DNA of 64,000 bases from Atherix ibis (GCA_958298945.1 OY282609.1:54160220-54224219), one strand, 5' to 3'. Positions 10,645 to 23,259 are shown, counted from the first letter of the stretch. Numbers and translations are program-made. Notes: generated by a model from the letters alone, not told the origin.

Positions 10645-12900
10645 AAAGGACATTTATCAGTTCGTAAAAAATAAACTCATAAGGCTACCAGAAAAACTGT
10701 TTGGTAAAATAAAATTTCTCATTTTTGAGGTCTTCAGTAATTTTAAACTGGCTTTTACAGGATTGCCAGATGGGACCGAGGGTAATTTTCAAATAGGAAA
10801 TTATGGGTGAGAGCATAACGTCCAAACCAAATTCTGAGTAGATTGGGTTAGCGGTATTACCCCAATGAGTTGAAGAAAAAGTATTGCTCATTGTCCAGTC
10901 TATTTAAAACAAAAAAATATTTGTGTATACCAAAGATGTTAAGTGTCATTTTATGAGCAGACAAGGTGAATTAGTAGTTACTGTTGGGCACTAATTGCAG
11001 GAGGGTTCCCGCGCGATCTTACCCGCGGCACTTATTGCCCACAACACCCACGTGACCCTGAACACAGAGCAATTCGACATTTCTGTTGTTCAACAGGTTG
11101 TGTGTCCAATGTTATTGAGAAATGGATCATTTGATGAGCGACAAATAACTTCGAGGGCAGCAAAAAAATAACAATGTGTCGGCAGCAAAAAAATTACAAT
11201 AAAAATTTATAAAACTGTTCATCATTTATTTTTAATCATAAATTTTCTACATTTTTCAATTTTTATAATACCAACCGCTTACACACCCCTCCTCTCTCCT
11301 AAATTATAATTCTTAAAAACCAAATCCTTGTGCAAAATTCGCAACAAGACCATTGTGAATAGTCCCAAGGTGGTGAAACCGACAAAATTATCCACTGCAA
11401 CACTTTCATTTACCAAAGCAATATTTTCAGCTAAACGACCTCCTCTGAACGAGCACGTGTTGTTGTTTGTATGTTTTGTTCTTCATCAAATTCTTGATTG
11501 CTGACTAAGATGGACGATGATAACGTCTAAAAATATGACAAATTATACGAAATGTGGCTTTCACAGATCGGCCATTTTCATTTTCATATTTTAGTACAAT
11601 TTTCAACCAAACTTGAGATATTTAACAAATTGTTAATACTGTGAATATGGCAAAAAAACCCATAAAACTGTCAACATAGCCCCAATCACAACCCCATTGG
11701 GTGAAAAGTTTTAATGGTTTTTTATTTTATTTTCATTATCATTTATTTTTAATCATAAATTTTCTACATTTCTCATTTTTTATAATACCTCCCGCTTACA
11801 CCGATGGAAGGAATAGCGGGGAAGATTTTTTTTTTACATAAAAATAATCCTTTCCCACTATTCCTTCCATCGGTGAAATTAACCAATTTGGTTTTTCGAA
11901 ATTTTGTGTTTAAGGCATATTAATATTTTTTTTGCAAATTTTCTAACATTTTTCGAGAACCATAAATTTTGTTAGGCATTTTTTGGATAAGACAAGTTGG
12001 AAGAGAAATCCATCCGGTTGAATCACCAAAATACCTTCCACACACAATATCACTTACTGTTCCTGTTTTAAGGCCGATTTTTTTACTATGGAAGAATTAA
12101 AAGCATACTTTTTGGCGTTTGAAAAATGAGAATACCTCCCATAATACTGCTTGTTAGTCGGTTTTTATTCTTAATACATTTAAAAGCTAAAATAGATAAT
12201 TTTAAAGTCATATTCTCCATTTGAAATTAATAGTTTTTGTTCTAACAAACAAAAAAAGTGACTACTTTCGGGGGTAAAAACAATTACACACCATCTCTTC
12301 CCAATAGCACTTATCATTTTCGATTGTTTTACTTGACAAAAAAAATTTTGATAACGTTACTTATCTGGAAACAATGCGTCATTTTTCCTTCATTCAAATG
12401 GAAATATTTAATCTTTGCTCCCTCACAAAATAAATCATATTCAATCGAATTATTTGGATACTTTTGACATCTTTTCTACACTAAAACGCAAATGACCGAC
12501 AGACAGGTTTTTAGTTTTTTGTTGTTAATAAAAATCAGTCCATTTTGATTCCAAAAAAAAAACACCTATTGCCAAACAACAAAGCAAAAAAAATAACACC
12601 AATAAATTATTTTCTTCTAACAACTTTTCAACTTTATTAAAACTAGTGAAAGGCAAATGATGTTCTCTTAAAAAATACATTAACTATCGTACATTTTCTC
12701 TCTTTGGGAAGGAATATAATAAAATTCCGATGGGAAAAAAATCCAATGAAAAAATATAAAACATTAAATACTAAATAAATTTTTACTACTAGCGATTATA
12801 TGGGGTGGCTGATTTGTTCGTTTTTAATTCTCTAGGATATAAATAATTATTATTCAATAGTAGGTACTAGGTTAGCTGATCGATCACTCGTAATGTTTTG
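10645..12900. other. Non-coding stretch, direct repeat and hairpin
   Basis: No supported gene. A ~65 bp sequence beginning TCATTTATTTTTAATCATAA occurs at about 11222-11286 and again at 11737-11802, and the hairpin at 11799-11875 abuts the second copy. The last 250 bp probably include the 3' UTR of the minus-strand transporter gene. Confidence 0.5.
11799..11875. repeat. Hairpin, ~30 bp arms
   Basis: CACCGATGGAAGGAATAG at the left pairs with CTATTCCTTCCATCGGTG at the right around an AT-rich loop, with few mismatches further in. Possible foldback miniature element. Confidence 0.8.
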
Positions 12901-12901
12901 G

Positions 12902-14057
12902 TCATAGTTTCCGTGTGAAATCATTTGTTCCGTAATTGTAATGTTCGGCGGAGTTGCTGCGAACTAAGACGTCCTCGCAGAATCCCCTCTGTTGTCTGGG
13001 ACGCATCAAACCGCGCACATCGTTCAAGGAAATGTCCAAATCTTTGAACGCGTTCAGCAAGAATACAGCACAGATCACCGTGAAGAATCCACAAAAATCA
13101 CCGACGATGTCCTCAGCTTTCATATGTACCCACTCTCTGAACAGAATAGCAGACGCCACTATCACTAGCGTTGTGAAGATGACATAGTACACCGGCGTGA
13201 CAATGCTCGTATTAAATATGTCGAGTGCTTTGTTCAAATAGTTCATTTGGATGGCAATAAATACAATCGTGGTTAGTATGAGAAACCACGGCAGCCAAGT
13301 GGTGAAGTCATTTTGTGTACCCGAAATCGTATCTCGTATAGCCAGTCCGAGCGCCTTGCACGACATCACCGTTAGGCTACCGATGGCCGAACAGAGCACT
13401 ATGTAGACGGCGACATGCGAATGCCCATAACGTGGTCCCACATATACTCCAATGAATATCGATGTTGTTATTACTATTATCACATACAAAATGAATGTGG
13501 GATCCTGTAGTTTTTCATACCACTCCGTCAAGTTTTCTACCTCACCGTCCCTCGGCGAGTGAATAACTATTATTGTCGATCCCAGAATGCACAGAAAACA
13601 GCCCAACTTTCCTAGTAGATTTAGTTTTTCGTTCAGAAATTTCGATGACATTATCGCCGCAACAATGACACTCAACGCACCCAGCGGCGTTACCAACGAT
13701 GCTGGGGCAAATGCATATGCCGCAAAATTAGCCGCTTCTCCAATTCCCACTGAAAATACAATTCATCCCAACAAGGGGATAGAGCAAAATAGAAAAATTC
13801 TTCATATTAGAAATTATCTGAAGGTTACTTGTCAGTAGGCCTGCCCACCAAATCCATTCTTTCAAGTAGCCATAACCGCCAGCACCAGCACGAACCGCTC
13901 CGATCCGATTCAATCGGATTAGAGCCTTTTTTTTAATTATAAAACTAGAACCAATAAAGAAACTCGACGATATTGCTAAGATTACGCCAATATAAAATTC
14001 TTTGGTCGCATACAATTTCTCGGTCGATGTCGAGAATGGGGATGGTGTCACGTTCAT
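12902..14057 (-). CDS. NIPA-type magnesium transporter (spichthyin-like), two exons
   Basis: A 358-residue membrane protein from two exons, complement(12902-13749, 13829-14057). The 79 bp intron starts GTAACC and ends TTTTCAG, and its removal joins WWAGLLT to MGIGEAANFAAYAFAP, the NIPA-family hallmark. The chain has about nine hydrophobic segments plus FIIKKKAL, LVTPLGALSV and the ALDIFNTSIVTPVYYV motif. NIPA proteins carry Mg2+ across plasma and endosomal membranes; Drosophila spichthyin also damps BMP signalling at neuromuscular synapses. The protein looks complete, with no stops or frameshifts, and sits in the spacer of the inverted duplication. Family assignment is firm; one-to-one orthology with spict is inferred. 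Confidence 0.94.
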
Positions 14058-15200
14058 TGTTTAATCACAGAAAAATACAACAATTTCGGAATGATGACTT
14101 TTTAGAGAATTTTATCAATAATTCAATTAGAACAATTTGGTTATCTTTTAATTTATCGAAACTATTTGGATTTTTTACTATATTAAATATAAAAAAAATA
14201 ATGACAAACAAATCACTTTCACCACTGCCATAGTCTTGCGTACGGGGCTGACGCGCGATTGTATGCAATTTGATTCTCAATAATACAAAAACAATTTGAC
14301 AACTTCAAAATCTCATAGTTTTCAATGAAACTGTTTGCCATTCTCAGGCATAATTTAGATAGCCTTGGCAAGAACCTATCCACGCGTGGTGAGTTTACTA
14401 ATGAAGCAATAAATGTGCTTATTTAATAAACTCAACACTTGCGAACAATTTCATATTATTTTAGAATAATTTGTTTTTTTTTTAACTTAATAAAATATTA
14501 TTTATAAATATGTGCGAGAAGTTGAATGAATGTGTTTGTGTACTATAATTTTCCCCACTCACCAACGGTGTAGTTGCTGCTTCAACCTATTATGAACATG
14601 GGCAATGGTGTGGTGAAACTGAAGCAATTATTTCCCTTCACATCACACACAACAAAACGATTTCTTTTGTTCTTTATTTAAGGATATATACAGAGAAATG
14701 CAATGATAAACGTTTTTAAAAAAATTTTATTTCATATACCAAGGACTGTGTCTAAATTTTAATTTAAAGTAGGTTTTTAATTTGAATTTTCTTTCTAAAT
14801 TTCATACCAGCATTTTGTTTTATGAACGTGAAGAAACAGAGAAATTTTCAATAAATTTGTTAAATTAGATAAAAAGTTTTATGAAATCAAATAACAGTGG
14901 TAACAAATCTAATAGCTACTAGTGATTATGGAGAAAAGAGATTGCAACAATTTTCTCCCAACTTGTAAAATATTTCATAAAACAGTGGATGATCGAATTA
15001 TTCAAACATATCAGTTTTGCATGAATTTTAATGATGTAAGCATCCATATATTTTTGTAGGTGTTTCTTTTTGTTTTCTTTGAATAATAAAACATAGAATA
15101 ATAGCGCTTTTCAATTCATTTAGCATTACTGTGATAAAAATTCTCCATCACTTTCTAATATTTTCGACATTATATGTTTGTAATTTTGGAATCTACTGTA
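14058..15200. other. Upstream region of the transporter gene, non-coding
   Basis: Probably 5' UTR and promoter of the minus-strand NIPA gene at its left edge. No clear core promoter was singled out and nothing else was recognised. Confidence 0.4.
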
Positions 15201-16240
15201 CGTACTTATCGAGCGGCAAAACCAACCAGCGAGCAAAGATTTTCCACTCGTACTGCTGGAAAAGGTCCTTAGAAATCTTGATATACACAAATCCACTGGT
15301 CCAGATGGCATATCCTCTATAGTTCTGAAGAGGTGTTTTTCTACATTGGCAAAATCAATGTATAAGCTTTTGCACCTATCTCTTTTCTTTGGGAACCAAT
15401 TCCCTAAAAAGATGAGTCCTCTTCCCCCTCTAATTGCCGACCCATTGCACTAACATCTCTTCTTTCGAATGTTATGGAAACACTGATAAACTATCAGCTA
15501 ATGTAATATCTTCAATCAAGAAAACTCCTCAGCTACCGTGAATATAATTTCCGTAACAATAGATCCAACGGTGATTTAATGGCATATTTACCCGAATGGT
15601 GGAACCAAATTCTGGGGAGTGTAGGATTATTGCACTTGGTATTTCAAAGGAATTTAACAGGCTATTTTGTCGAACATGCGTGCATATCGTATCGACGATT
15701 TTTTCCTCAAATGGATTGGAAGCTTCCTTTCGAACCGTTCAATGCAAGTTATTTTGGATAGCTTCAAGTCTACAGTCTACCAAATAAATGCTGGCATTCC
15801 TCCCACTTTTTATAATTATCATAAATGATCTCTTATATGTTACTTCTAATCCAATCCACTATTTCGCTGATGACAGTATTCTCAGTTTTTCATACTCGTT
15901 TCCTGTTTCACGTCATTGCTCTTCGGCCATAGAGATGGAACGACAACGTATGTTAAATTTCGATAAAGACAGAATATTACTATTGGGTCCGAAAAGCAGA
16001 CTGAAATTAATTACTTACAAAACACAGAGCTGTCTTCTATCTCTAAAGCAAAACCGCAATCTCCAGCCATTGTCCACGAATGGCACTTGCATAACTGAAA
16101 CCGAAAAACTTTCGATTCATGGTATGTGTATTAATGACAACCTGTTGGAATGACCACATATTTAAAATTACCAAAAATGCAGCAGAATATTTAGGCATTT
16201 TTACTCCGTCTGATCTAGACATATTTTCGCCCTGAGTTGC
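15200..16240 (+). pseudogene. Decayed non-LTR retrotransposon reverse transcriptase
   Basis: Frame-broken LINE reverse transcriptase. LDIHKSTGPDGISS (about 15275-15316) is the conserved finger motif, VNAGIPPTF-like sequence near 15787 precedes the catalytic motif, and YFADDSILSFSYS (about 15862-15900) is the xADD active site. NDNLLEWNDHIFKITKNAAEYLG follows near 16135 across a frameshift. Several stops and shifts. Cut off at 16247 by a family C mariner. Clade not assigned (jockey-like is plausible). Confidence 0.82.
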
Positions 16241-16248
16241 AATATACG

Positions 16249-17072
16249 GGGTCTGTTCAAAAGTATCGCGAATTTTGAATTTTCGCGGGTTACGTATATT
16301 CGACAAGTTCGGCCATTTTGAATGTTCAGTTAATTTTTGACAGCTGCTTTACTTGCACGTGTTTTGGTTCGTCTTCGGTTTTTGTCCATTTTCGACCAAA
16401 ACCAGCATTGCATTAACATTGCTAAAGATCTGTTGGACTCTGTCCGCGACAACCCAAATTTGCTCCAAAGGGCTATAACTGGTGACGAATCATGGATTTA
16501 TGGTTATGACGTGGAAACCAAAGCTCAATCATCCCAATGGAAGCTGCCGCACGAGCCAAGACCGAAAAAAGCGCGCCAAGTTCGATCGAATGTGAAGGTT
16601 TTCCTTACAGTTTTCTTCGATTGCAGGGCCGTTGTGCATCATGAGTTCTTATCACATGGTAGAACGGTCAATAAGTAATATTACCTGCAACTTATGCGCA
16701 AGTTGCGCGAACCAATCCGCAAGTTGCGCGATCCTGCTCGCGCATTGGTGCTTGTGCGCGAATTTTTGGCCAAAAACAACACACTGATAATGCCGCAGCC
16801 ACCGTATTCCCCAGATCTGTCCCCCTGTGACTTTTCCTTGTTCCCGAAATAAATTCTTTGATCCATTTTTTGGAATGGACAAAAATCGAGACGAGCCAAA
16901 ACACGTGCAAGCAAAACAGCTGTCAGAAATTAACTGAACATTCAAAATTGCCGAACTTGTCGGCATAAGTGAGAGACATGAGTACCAACGAAACGCCACA
17001 AAAAAAATTCAAATCCGAATGTACGTAGCCCGCGGAAATTCAAAATTCGCGATACTTTTTGAATAGACCTCG
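16249..17072 (+). mobile_element. Family C mariner, palindromic rearranged form (arm 2)
   Basis: An 824 bp element with TA at 16247-16248 and 17073-17074. Both ends are copies of the same 5' end in inverted orientation. The plus strand (about 16337-16678) encodes ITGDESWIYGYDVE and VVHHEFL, then a shifted frame with PQPPYSPD. There is no helix-turn-helix half, so it is non-autonomous. It interrupts a LINE relic on its left. Confidence 0.9.
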
Positions 17073-17552
17073 TATACCTTTTCTATTACCTACTTTACCC
17101 CAGTCACCTTAATATAAAAATACACGACTGCGATCGTCTCAGTTTTTCTCTCTAATAAAATTAAGTAAGCTTTTCCATTTTAATAGTGCCAGTGAATTTG
17201 TTCCCCTTATAATCTATCCATGTGCGTATAATTTTTTTTTAATGGGTAATTATTTTAACAAAATTCATCATCGAAATTTGAGATAAACAAAATAAATTTC
17301 CCAATAAACCGAGACTGATCCACAAACGCTATAATATTAGATAATATTTGATAGGAAGAAAAAAACCTACAGCGCATTTTATTTATGATTTTCGGAATTT
17401 CCGAAGGTAATAAAACTAGTAATTCGTTCTATAAATAATCAAGTGTGTATCCGATTATATGATTAGCAGGCCCTCTTCGTCGGTCGTGGCATTTCGTACT
17501 TCTAAATGTTTCAAAAAAAGCCCAATCTGACTTAACGTCGAAACGATTCAAT

Positions 17553-17652
17553 CTTATCTCGCCTATCCATGGACGATCTGTGAAAAAATGTTTAATTTGT
17601 TGGGAAATATTTTCACTATAAAATGTGGTAGGTTGGATCAGAGATCATCAGT
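17553..17652 (+). promoter_or_regulatory. Protease promoter: GATA site, TATA box, initiator
   Basis: CTTATCT (an inverted AGATAAG, 17553-17559), TATAAAA (17617-17623) and TCAGT (17648-17652). TATA to initiator A is 33 nt, and the leader to the ATG is 26 nt. Confidence 0.78.
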
Positions 17653-17675
17653 TACTCGTTGTTTGAGAAGCAATC

Positions 17676-18500
17676 ATGAACAGCATTGTCCTAATTACAC
17701 TCTTGGTAGCGACTGCATACGCTGGGGTTCTAAAGCCGCAGTATGGCTTTAAGATGCCTCGTTTCGGTTTTGGAGGACGTGTGGTCGGAGGAATTGAGGC
17801 AGTACCTCACAGTGCACCTTACATCGTGTCATTACAGTCCCGCGGACGACATTTCTGTGGCGGTGCCATTCTGAGCGAAAATTTGATCATAACAGCTGGT
17901 CATTGTCTTGGATTACCTGCTACTGAATTGAAGATAGTTGCTGGTCTTCACGATTTACAAAGAAGTGAAAAATATATGCAGAGTGTTAGTGTTAGTAACT
18001 ACTACATCAACGAGCAGTATTCCGGATCTGTTGGTCCCTACGATATCGGGCTTGTTTTCCTTGCCGAATCTCTTCAGCTGAACGAATACGTCAAAGCTAT
18101 CAAACTTCCAGAAGAGGAGAAAATTCACTCAGGCAATGTTGTTCTCTTTGGTTGGGGTAGCACTTCAACATCGTCCTTCCCACAATATCCATCCAAATTG
18201 CAAACTGTAGAGAAACCCATCATCGAGTATTCAAAGTGTGAGAAAATCATGGGTGGACCTCATGTGTCCCCACTCGACCCTAGCAATGTTTGCACCGGCC
18301 CACTGGATGGAGGAATTTCAGCTTGCAGTGGAGATTCTGGCGGTCCATTGGTTCAGTACGATGATGATGGTGACGCAGAATTAGTCGGTGTTGTGTCTTG
18401 GGGACAAATTCCATGTGGTCAACGGAACGCTCCTTCAATATATACTCGTGTGTCGGCCTATAACAAATGGATCAGACAGCATAGCTTGTCATTTTTGTAA
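17676..18500 (+). CDS. Secreted chymotrypsin-like serine protease (arm 2 copy)
   Basis: Same 274-residue protein as at 7713-8537: signal peptide to about residue 16, activation at R35, triad H76, D123 and S221, Ser at S1 position 189 (S215), and six conserved-position cysteines expected to form three disulfides. The His context is TAGHC rather than the common TAAHC, which is tolerated in the family. The gene is single-exon, with AATAAA-like sequence in an A-rich tail soon after the stop (near 18575). Its promoter is intact. With its twin it points towards the plus-strand cluster starting at 27 kb, so it may be an offshoot of that cluster. The exact substrate is unknown. Confidence 0.94.
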   Translation: MNSIVLITLLVATAYAGVLKPQYGFKMPRFGFGGRVVGGIEAVPHSAPYIVSLQSRGRHFCGGAILSENLIITAGHCLGLPATELKIVAGLHDLQRSEKYMQSVSVSNYYINEQYSGSVGPYDIGLVFLAESLQLNEYVKAIKLPEEEKIHSGNVVLFGWGSTSTSSFPQYPSKLQTVEKPIIEYSKCEKIMGGPHVSPLDPSNVCTGPLDGGISACSGDSGGPLVQYDDDGDAELVGVVSWGQIPCGQRNAPSIYTRVSAYNKWIRQHSLSFL

Positions 18501-19090
18501 ATTTACCTTCATTTATACTCGAAGATTCATTCTTCTTATGATTATTATTATTAAAATTGCATTAAAAAGAAAATAAAAGAAAAATTTCAATTTAATTTTG
18601 GATGTTTTATTTTTTGGCGTTTGAAAATTTCACGTGCTATGGCGCTTTGTTGTTGGATTAGTTTTTGCTGTTCCAAAAATGTTGTTTGTTTTGCTACAAA
18701 AATTAAATGTTTTTCGGTGCATATCGATTGGTAATGAACCAAATAGAAATTGAGAAGCATCGTGTGGTTAAATCCCATTGAACTTGTTTGGTGAAGTCTG
18801 AAATTTGGTGTCAAACAAGATTTCGCCAGAGATTATTAGATTATGTGCGAGAAAATACTGTAAATAAAGTTGCAGTCGCTAACTGTGTCAAATTTTTTTA
18901 TGTCTAATGTATTAAATATAAAAGATTTAAATTTTTATTCCCAATTTACAATTTGACAATCTGAATAGGATTATTCCCAGTTTACAGTTGACTATTCCCA
19001 GTTTGAAGTTGAAAATGGTATACTTCAACAGTCGACGTATGAACAATTGATTAAGCAGACCCTTGAATTTTAAATTAGGATAGGGGTTTT

Positions 19091-20005
19091 TATTGTCAAA
19101 ATCTCATTTATGTATTAGCTGGCTCTCGACCTGGCTCTCGTTTAAATTTTTTGGCGTCACCTCTAGTTATTTATTGTGTATAGTAGGAGTCAACCATGAT
19201 AATTCCCTAAGGCTAACCATTTTGTAGATTATATTTGGGTTCTATTCTGTTTATAAATACAGAAATTCTTTTAAATAAAAACGAAAATCGAATAGGAAAT
19301 CCCACTTTCGACAACGTACTTTATGTATAACTATTATTTTTATTATTATTGTATTATCAAGAATACTATACTTAAGCAATCTAAAAAAGTAAAAACTTTT
19401 TTTATTGTCGAAATCTCATTTACGTATTAGCTGGTTCTCGACCTGGCTCTCGTTTAAATTTTTTGGCGTCACCTCTAGATATTTATTGTCTATAGTGAGA
19501 CTCAACCATGATAATTGACTAAGACTAACCATTTTGTAGATTATATTTGGGTTCTATTCTGTTTATAAATACAGAATTTCTTTTACATAAAAACGAAAAT
19601 CGAATAGGAAATTCCACTTTCGACAATGTACTTTATATACAATATAACTATTATTATTATTATTATTGTATTATCAAGAGTACTATACTTAAGCAATCTA
19701 AAAAAGTAAAAACTTTTTTTATTGTCAAAATCTTATTTACGTATTAGCTGGTTCTCGACCTGGCTCTCGTTTAAATTTTTTGGCGTCACCTCTAGATATT
19801 TATTGTGTATAGTAAGAGTCGATCATGATAATTCTCTAAGTCTAACCATTTTGTAGATTATATTTGGGTTCTATTCTGTTTATAAATACAGAAATTCTTG
19901 TACATAAAAACGAAAATCGAATAGGAAATTCCACTTTCGGCAGCGTACTTTATATATAACTATTATTGTATTATCAAGAATAGTATACTTAAGCAATCCA
20001 AAAAA
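19091..20005 (+). repeat. ~0.31 kb unit repeated three times in tandem
   Basis: Units start at about 19091, 19403 and 19720 (312, 317 and 286 bp). Each opens with ATTGTCRAAATCT, contains CTGGYTCTCGACCTGG, GGCGTCACCTCTAG and a variable ATT microsatellite, and ends AGCAATCYAAAAAA. Non-coding; the length differences come mainly from the ATT run. Confidence 0.9.
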
Positions 20006-21931
20006 ACTGAAACCATTTGTACAAGCAAATATCATTCATAAATAGCTTCTTTCAATTTCATCATAAAATTTTCTTCGATTTCTCAAAATCTAATCAAACA
20101 TTGATGATAATTTAATGTTTTTTTTTGTTATCATTAAATCAGATTAAAATCGGTTAAATTTTAAAAATTATTGCTTGCATTAGTAGATCTAAATATTATT
20201 ATTATTGTCATTATTAAATTTGATAAGAAGAGAAGAAAAAAAAACCTAATCGCCAAACTATTTCCTTGGTTTATCAATTGGAAAATTCAGAAAACCCACT
20301 TTATAATTTTTATATACAATAAAATGATTTATGAGGCCAATATTGAGTACTAGTGTAGGAGGAATGGTTAACCTGGTTATCGAAATGTCATATGCTTGTT
20401 TAGCAAACACTTTAAACTGTACTCGTTTATGTTGTATTTTTTGTGCGTTATAATCACACAGGGTGATCTGGGACTAATTAATTACCATTTTTGGTAATAC
20501 TCGTATTATACTCAAACCAAACAGAAACCTTTGAGTTTGTTTAGTAAAAGTTCTAAAATATTGCTTTGGAAAATTTAAAAAAAAAAACAGAAAATTTCAT
20601 ATTGTAGATAGAAGGATCTAGAATAATTCAAGGTTTGGATTTGATATTAAAAAAAAATATTCCTAAACTGTTCAAAGAGTATTTTTTTGGTAAAAACAGT
20701 CAAGATAAATGGACGGTTGCTAAAGAAAAGCTTATAATTGAGAGAAGCATATCTAATGCCTATACTATTGGGTTGTCGGCAACACATCCCATTCAAGGTG
20801 CAATATTTTTTGACGGGTGATCAAGCTCGTTGTGTTCTTGCGTTGTCGTGATGAAACACAACTCTCCTTTAAGATTATCGAACTCCTGACGTTTATGGAT
20901 GATGAATTCGTTCAAAACTTAGATTATAGAAGAACTGGATAGGCCTCTACACAAAAAATTCTGTCCAAATTTTGTTGTCAATACATTAGTAAGAATGCAC
21001 ACAAACATGAAAAATAACAGAAACGGCGTAAATCAGTGGGCGCAAATTTTAAACTTTAGTTCATTTGAAACCATTTTCATATGCGATGTCATTTATGCGT
21101 AAACAAATCGATTTTTTTAATATTGCAAATTTTGTTGTTTGATGGAATTAGTTTTTAAATAAATAAATAATCATAGTCACTTAAAATATTTATTTAATCT
21201 ATCTGCACTTAATTTTCCTTGAATTTTCTTACACACACTTTACGTACGCCGGCACTGAACTATTTTCTGGTAAACATTGAACTGTCAACATCACATTTGT
21301 TTACATCTATTCAACCAAAAACTTTTTACTTTTTAACCACTTTTTGGACCAAATAAATCATTAATAACTAAATTTTTGTGAATTTCTCAAGTAAAAATGA
21401 AAATGTCAACTTATCGAAAGAAAGAAATTCTCAGCAACCCCCATTATAAAACACTTAATTTTCTGAAATCAAAACTCCCTATTAAATGTCATTACCAATA
21501 AAAATATTTTAATAAATATTTACTTTTTCGTAAATATTTCAAAAAAAAACCACACTTTCCCATAAGTGCCAAAATAACAACTTGAAAAACAGAAAAATAT
21601 GCAAGCATTTCTGTATGCTACCACTTTCATGGAGAATGGCGTGCTTTAAAACTCTCCAAAAAGTCTACAAAATTGAGGTTATTTACAAATAAAATACAGA
21701 CGATTGGAAAAAATAAATGTTGCCTTCTGTCGTGTTCGAAATTATATTTTTCTTTGCAATAAGTGAATTAAAATAAATATAAATGATGCTTTTGGAATTC
21801 AATAAATTTCTAGTACGAAAACTAGATGTCATTGGGTGTCATGTCTACATAAAAAAATATTCACAAAAGTATGCAAGCATTAAGATTTCTCGCCGCTTTT
21901 GCAATAATTTAGCCAGAAAATTGCGTATACA
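20006..21931. other. Mostly non-coding, one unassigned open frame
   Basis: A 61-codon frame at 20635-20820 (LKKNIPKLFKEYFFG, ISNAYTIGLSA) has protein-like composition but matches nothing I recognise; it could be an exon or chance. A short mariner relic lies at 20822-20945. The rest is AT-rich with no recognised feature. Confidence 0.35.
20822..20945 (-). mobile_element. Short mariner relic, probably family D
   Basis: The reverse strand contains a frame reading approximately FHHDNART after a decayed LNE..FIIHK stretch, matching the second catalytic Asp region of the family D transposase. Only about 120 bp is recognisable. Confidence 0.5.
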
Positions 21932-21933
21932 TA

Positions 21934-22559
21934 CGAGGTCTGTTCAAAAAATATCGAGAATTTTGAATTTCCGCGGGTTACGTATATTCGGTTTTCGATT
22001 TTTTGTGGCGTTATATTGGTACTCATGTCTCTCACTTATGCCGATAACTTCGGTCATTTTGACACCTGCTTTTTGCTTGCACGTGTTTTGGCTCGTTTTC
22101 GATTTTTGCTCAATTTTGACCAAAAACAACATCTCATTAACATTGCTAAGGAGCTGTTGAACTCTGTCCGCGACGAAACGCCCCAATTTGTGGAAGAACA
22201 AAAATTAACTTTTGCCATTTTCGGCCAAAAACAACACACTAATAATATCGCAGCTATCGTATTACCCAGATCTGACCCCCATGTGACTTTTTCTTGTTCA
22301 CGAAATTGAAGAGCCCCATGAAAGAACGACGCTACGCTACGATTGAGGAGATAAAGACGGCATCGAAGGAGGAGCTGAACAAGATAAAAAAAATTATTTT
22401 TTGAAGTAGGGAAAAAACGTTGAGGATTGGAAAAAACGTTGGCACAAGTGTATAATATCTGGTGGGGATTACTTTAAAGGGTACAAAATAGATATTCATG
22501 AATAAATAAATAATTTTTGAAAAAAGAAAAAATCCGCGATACTTTTTGAACAGACCTCG
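21934..22559 (+). mobile_element. Family C mariner, internally deleted (626 bp)
   Basis: TA target sites at 21932-21933 and 22560-22561 flank terminal repeats CGAGGTCTGTTCAAAAAAT and its inverse. The inside retains HINIAKELLNSVRDE-type sequence (plus strand near 22130-22170), jumps past the catalytic core, and ends with the 3' part (MKERRYATIEEIK near 22318). Non-autonomous, in normal left-to-right order unlike the palindromic copies. Confidence 0.9.
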
Positions 22560-22561
22560 TA

Positions 22562-23259
22562 TACGAAAATCTTACGTTAGGGCCTATTCAGATATCTAAG
22601 GTTAAAAAAAAAGATATTTTTCCTCACGTTCAATGAGCATGTCGCAGATGTCATGAGCTTGCTTATGTATCCTAGCTTTTTCTTCAATCTCCCGTTTTTT
22701 GTCGTTATCAACCATGGTTTTCCTTCTAATATTTTGGTGTAGAGTAGAGTACTTAAAAATGCTTGACTATGAAACCTTCCAATTTTAAGCTCATATAAGA
22801 TTTTTTTTCTTAACCCTAGACGATGGAGAGTCTTCTTCACAAACTAATCATTGCACACATTCCCTTATCTTCTAAAATATATTCGCAGATGCAATCATCT
22901 TCTACAAGGCTATTACCTTTTTTTTAAACGTGGGTGATGGGAAACCGACTTCTTATGGCACCAACGTCATATATTAGTGCATGGTGACTAACTGCAAGCC
23001 TATTATCCTATCTAGATTTCAGGGTGGTGGCCTTTTCTCACTCTTTCTTTCATAAAACATATCTTCTTTTTTATTTTTGTTATATCTTCGAGACAAGAGC
23101 CAGAGGTCATTCTGTAGCGCCATGATCATGAGGCCACCTGAAGTCTAGATAGAATAATAGACTTGAAGTCAGTCACAATGAAGTAATACCTGACGGTAGT
23201 GCCATGGGGTGAAAGTATCTCTTTATTCTTTATTACAACCATTCCTGCAATGTTATCAT
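22562..23259. other. Transposon debris, unassigned
   Basis: The minus strand near 22610-22690 encodes KKLGYISKL, the linker region of a family D mariner, with the sequence after it missing. The block near 23100-23150 (CCATGATCATGAGGCCACCTG) resembles the 3' end of LINE copies seen at about 35750 and 55330. No gene. Confidence 0.45.

Larger units (their letters stand above)
16249..18991 (+). repeat. Inverted duplication, arm 2
   Basis: Inverted partner of 7219-9927. The inner edge is the rearranged family C mariner at 16249-17072; the outer edge lies near 18991, where the match to arm 1 stops. The spacer between the arms is about 6.3 kb. Confidence 0.93.

Noticed and set aside
14339..14420. 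Possible upstream non-coding exon of the transporter gene
   Set aside because: No splice signals or core promoter could be distinguished by eye.
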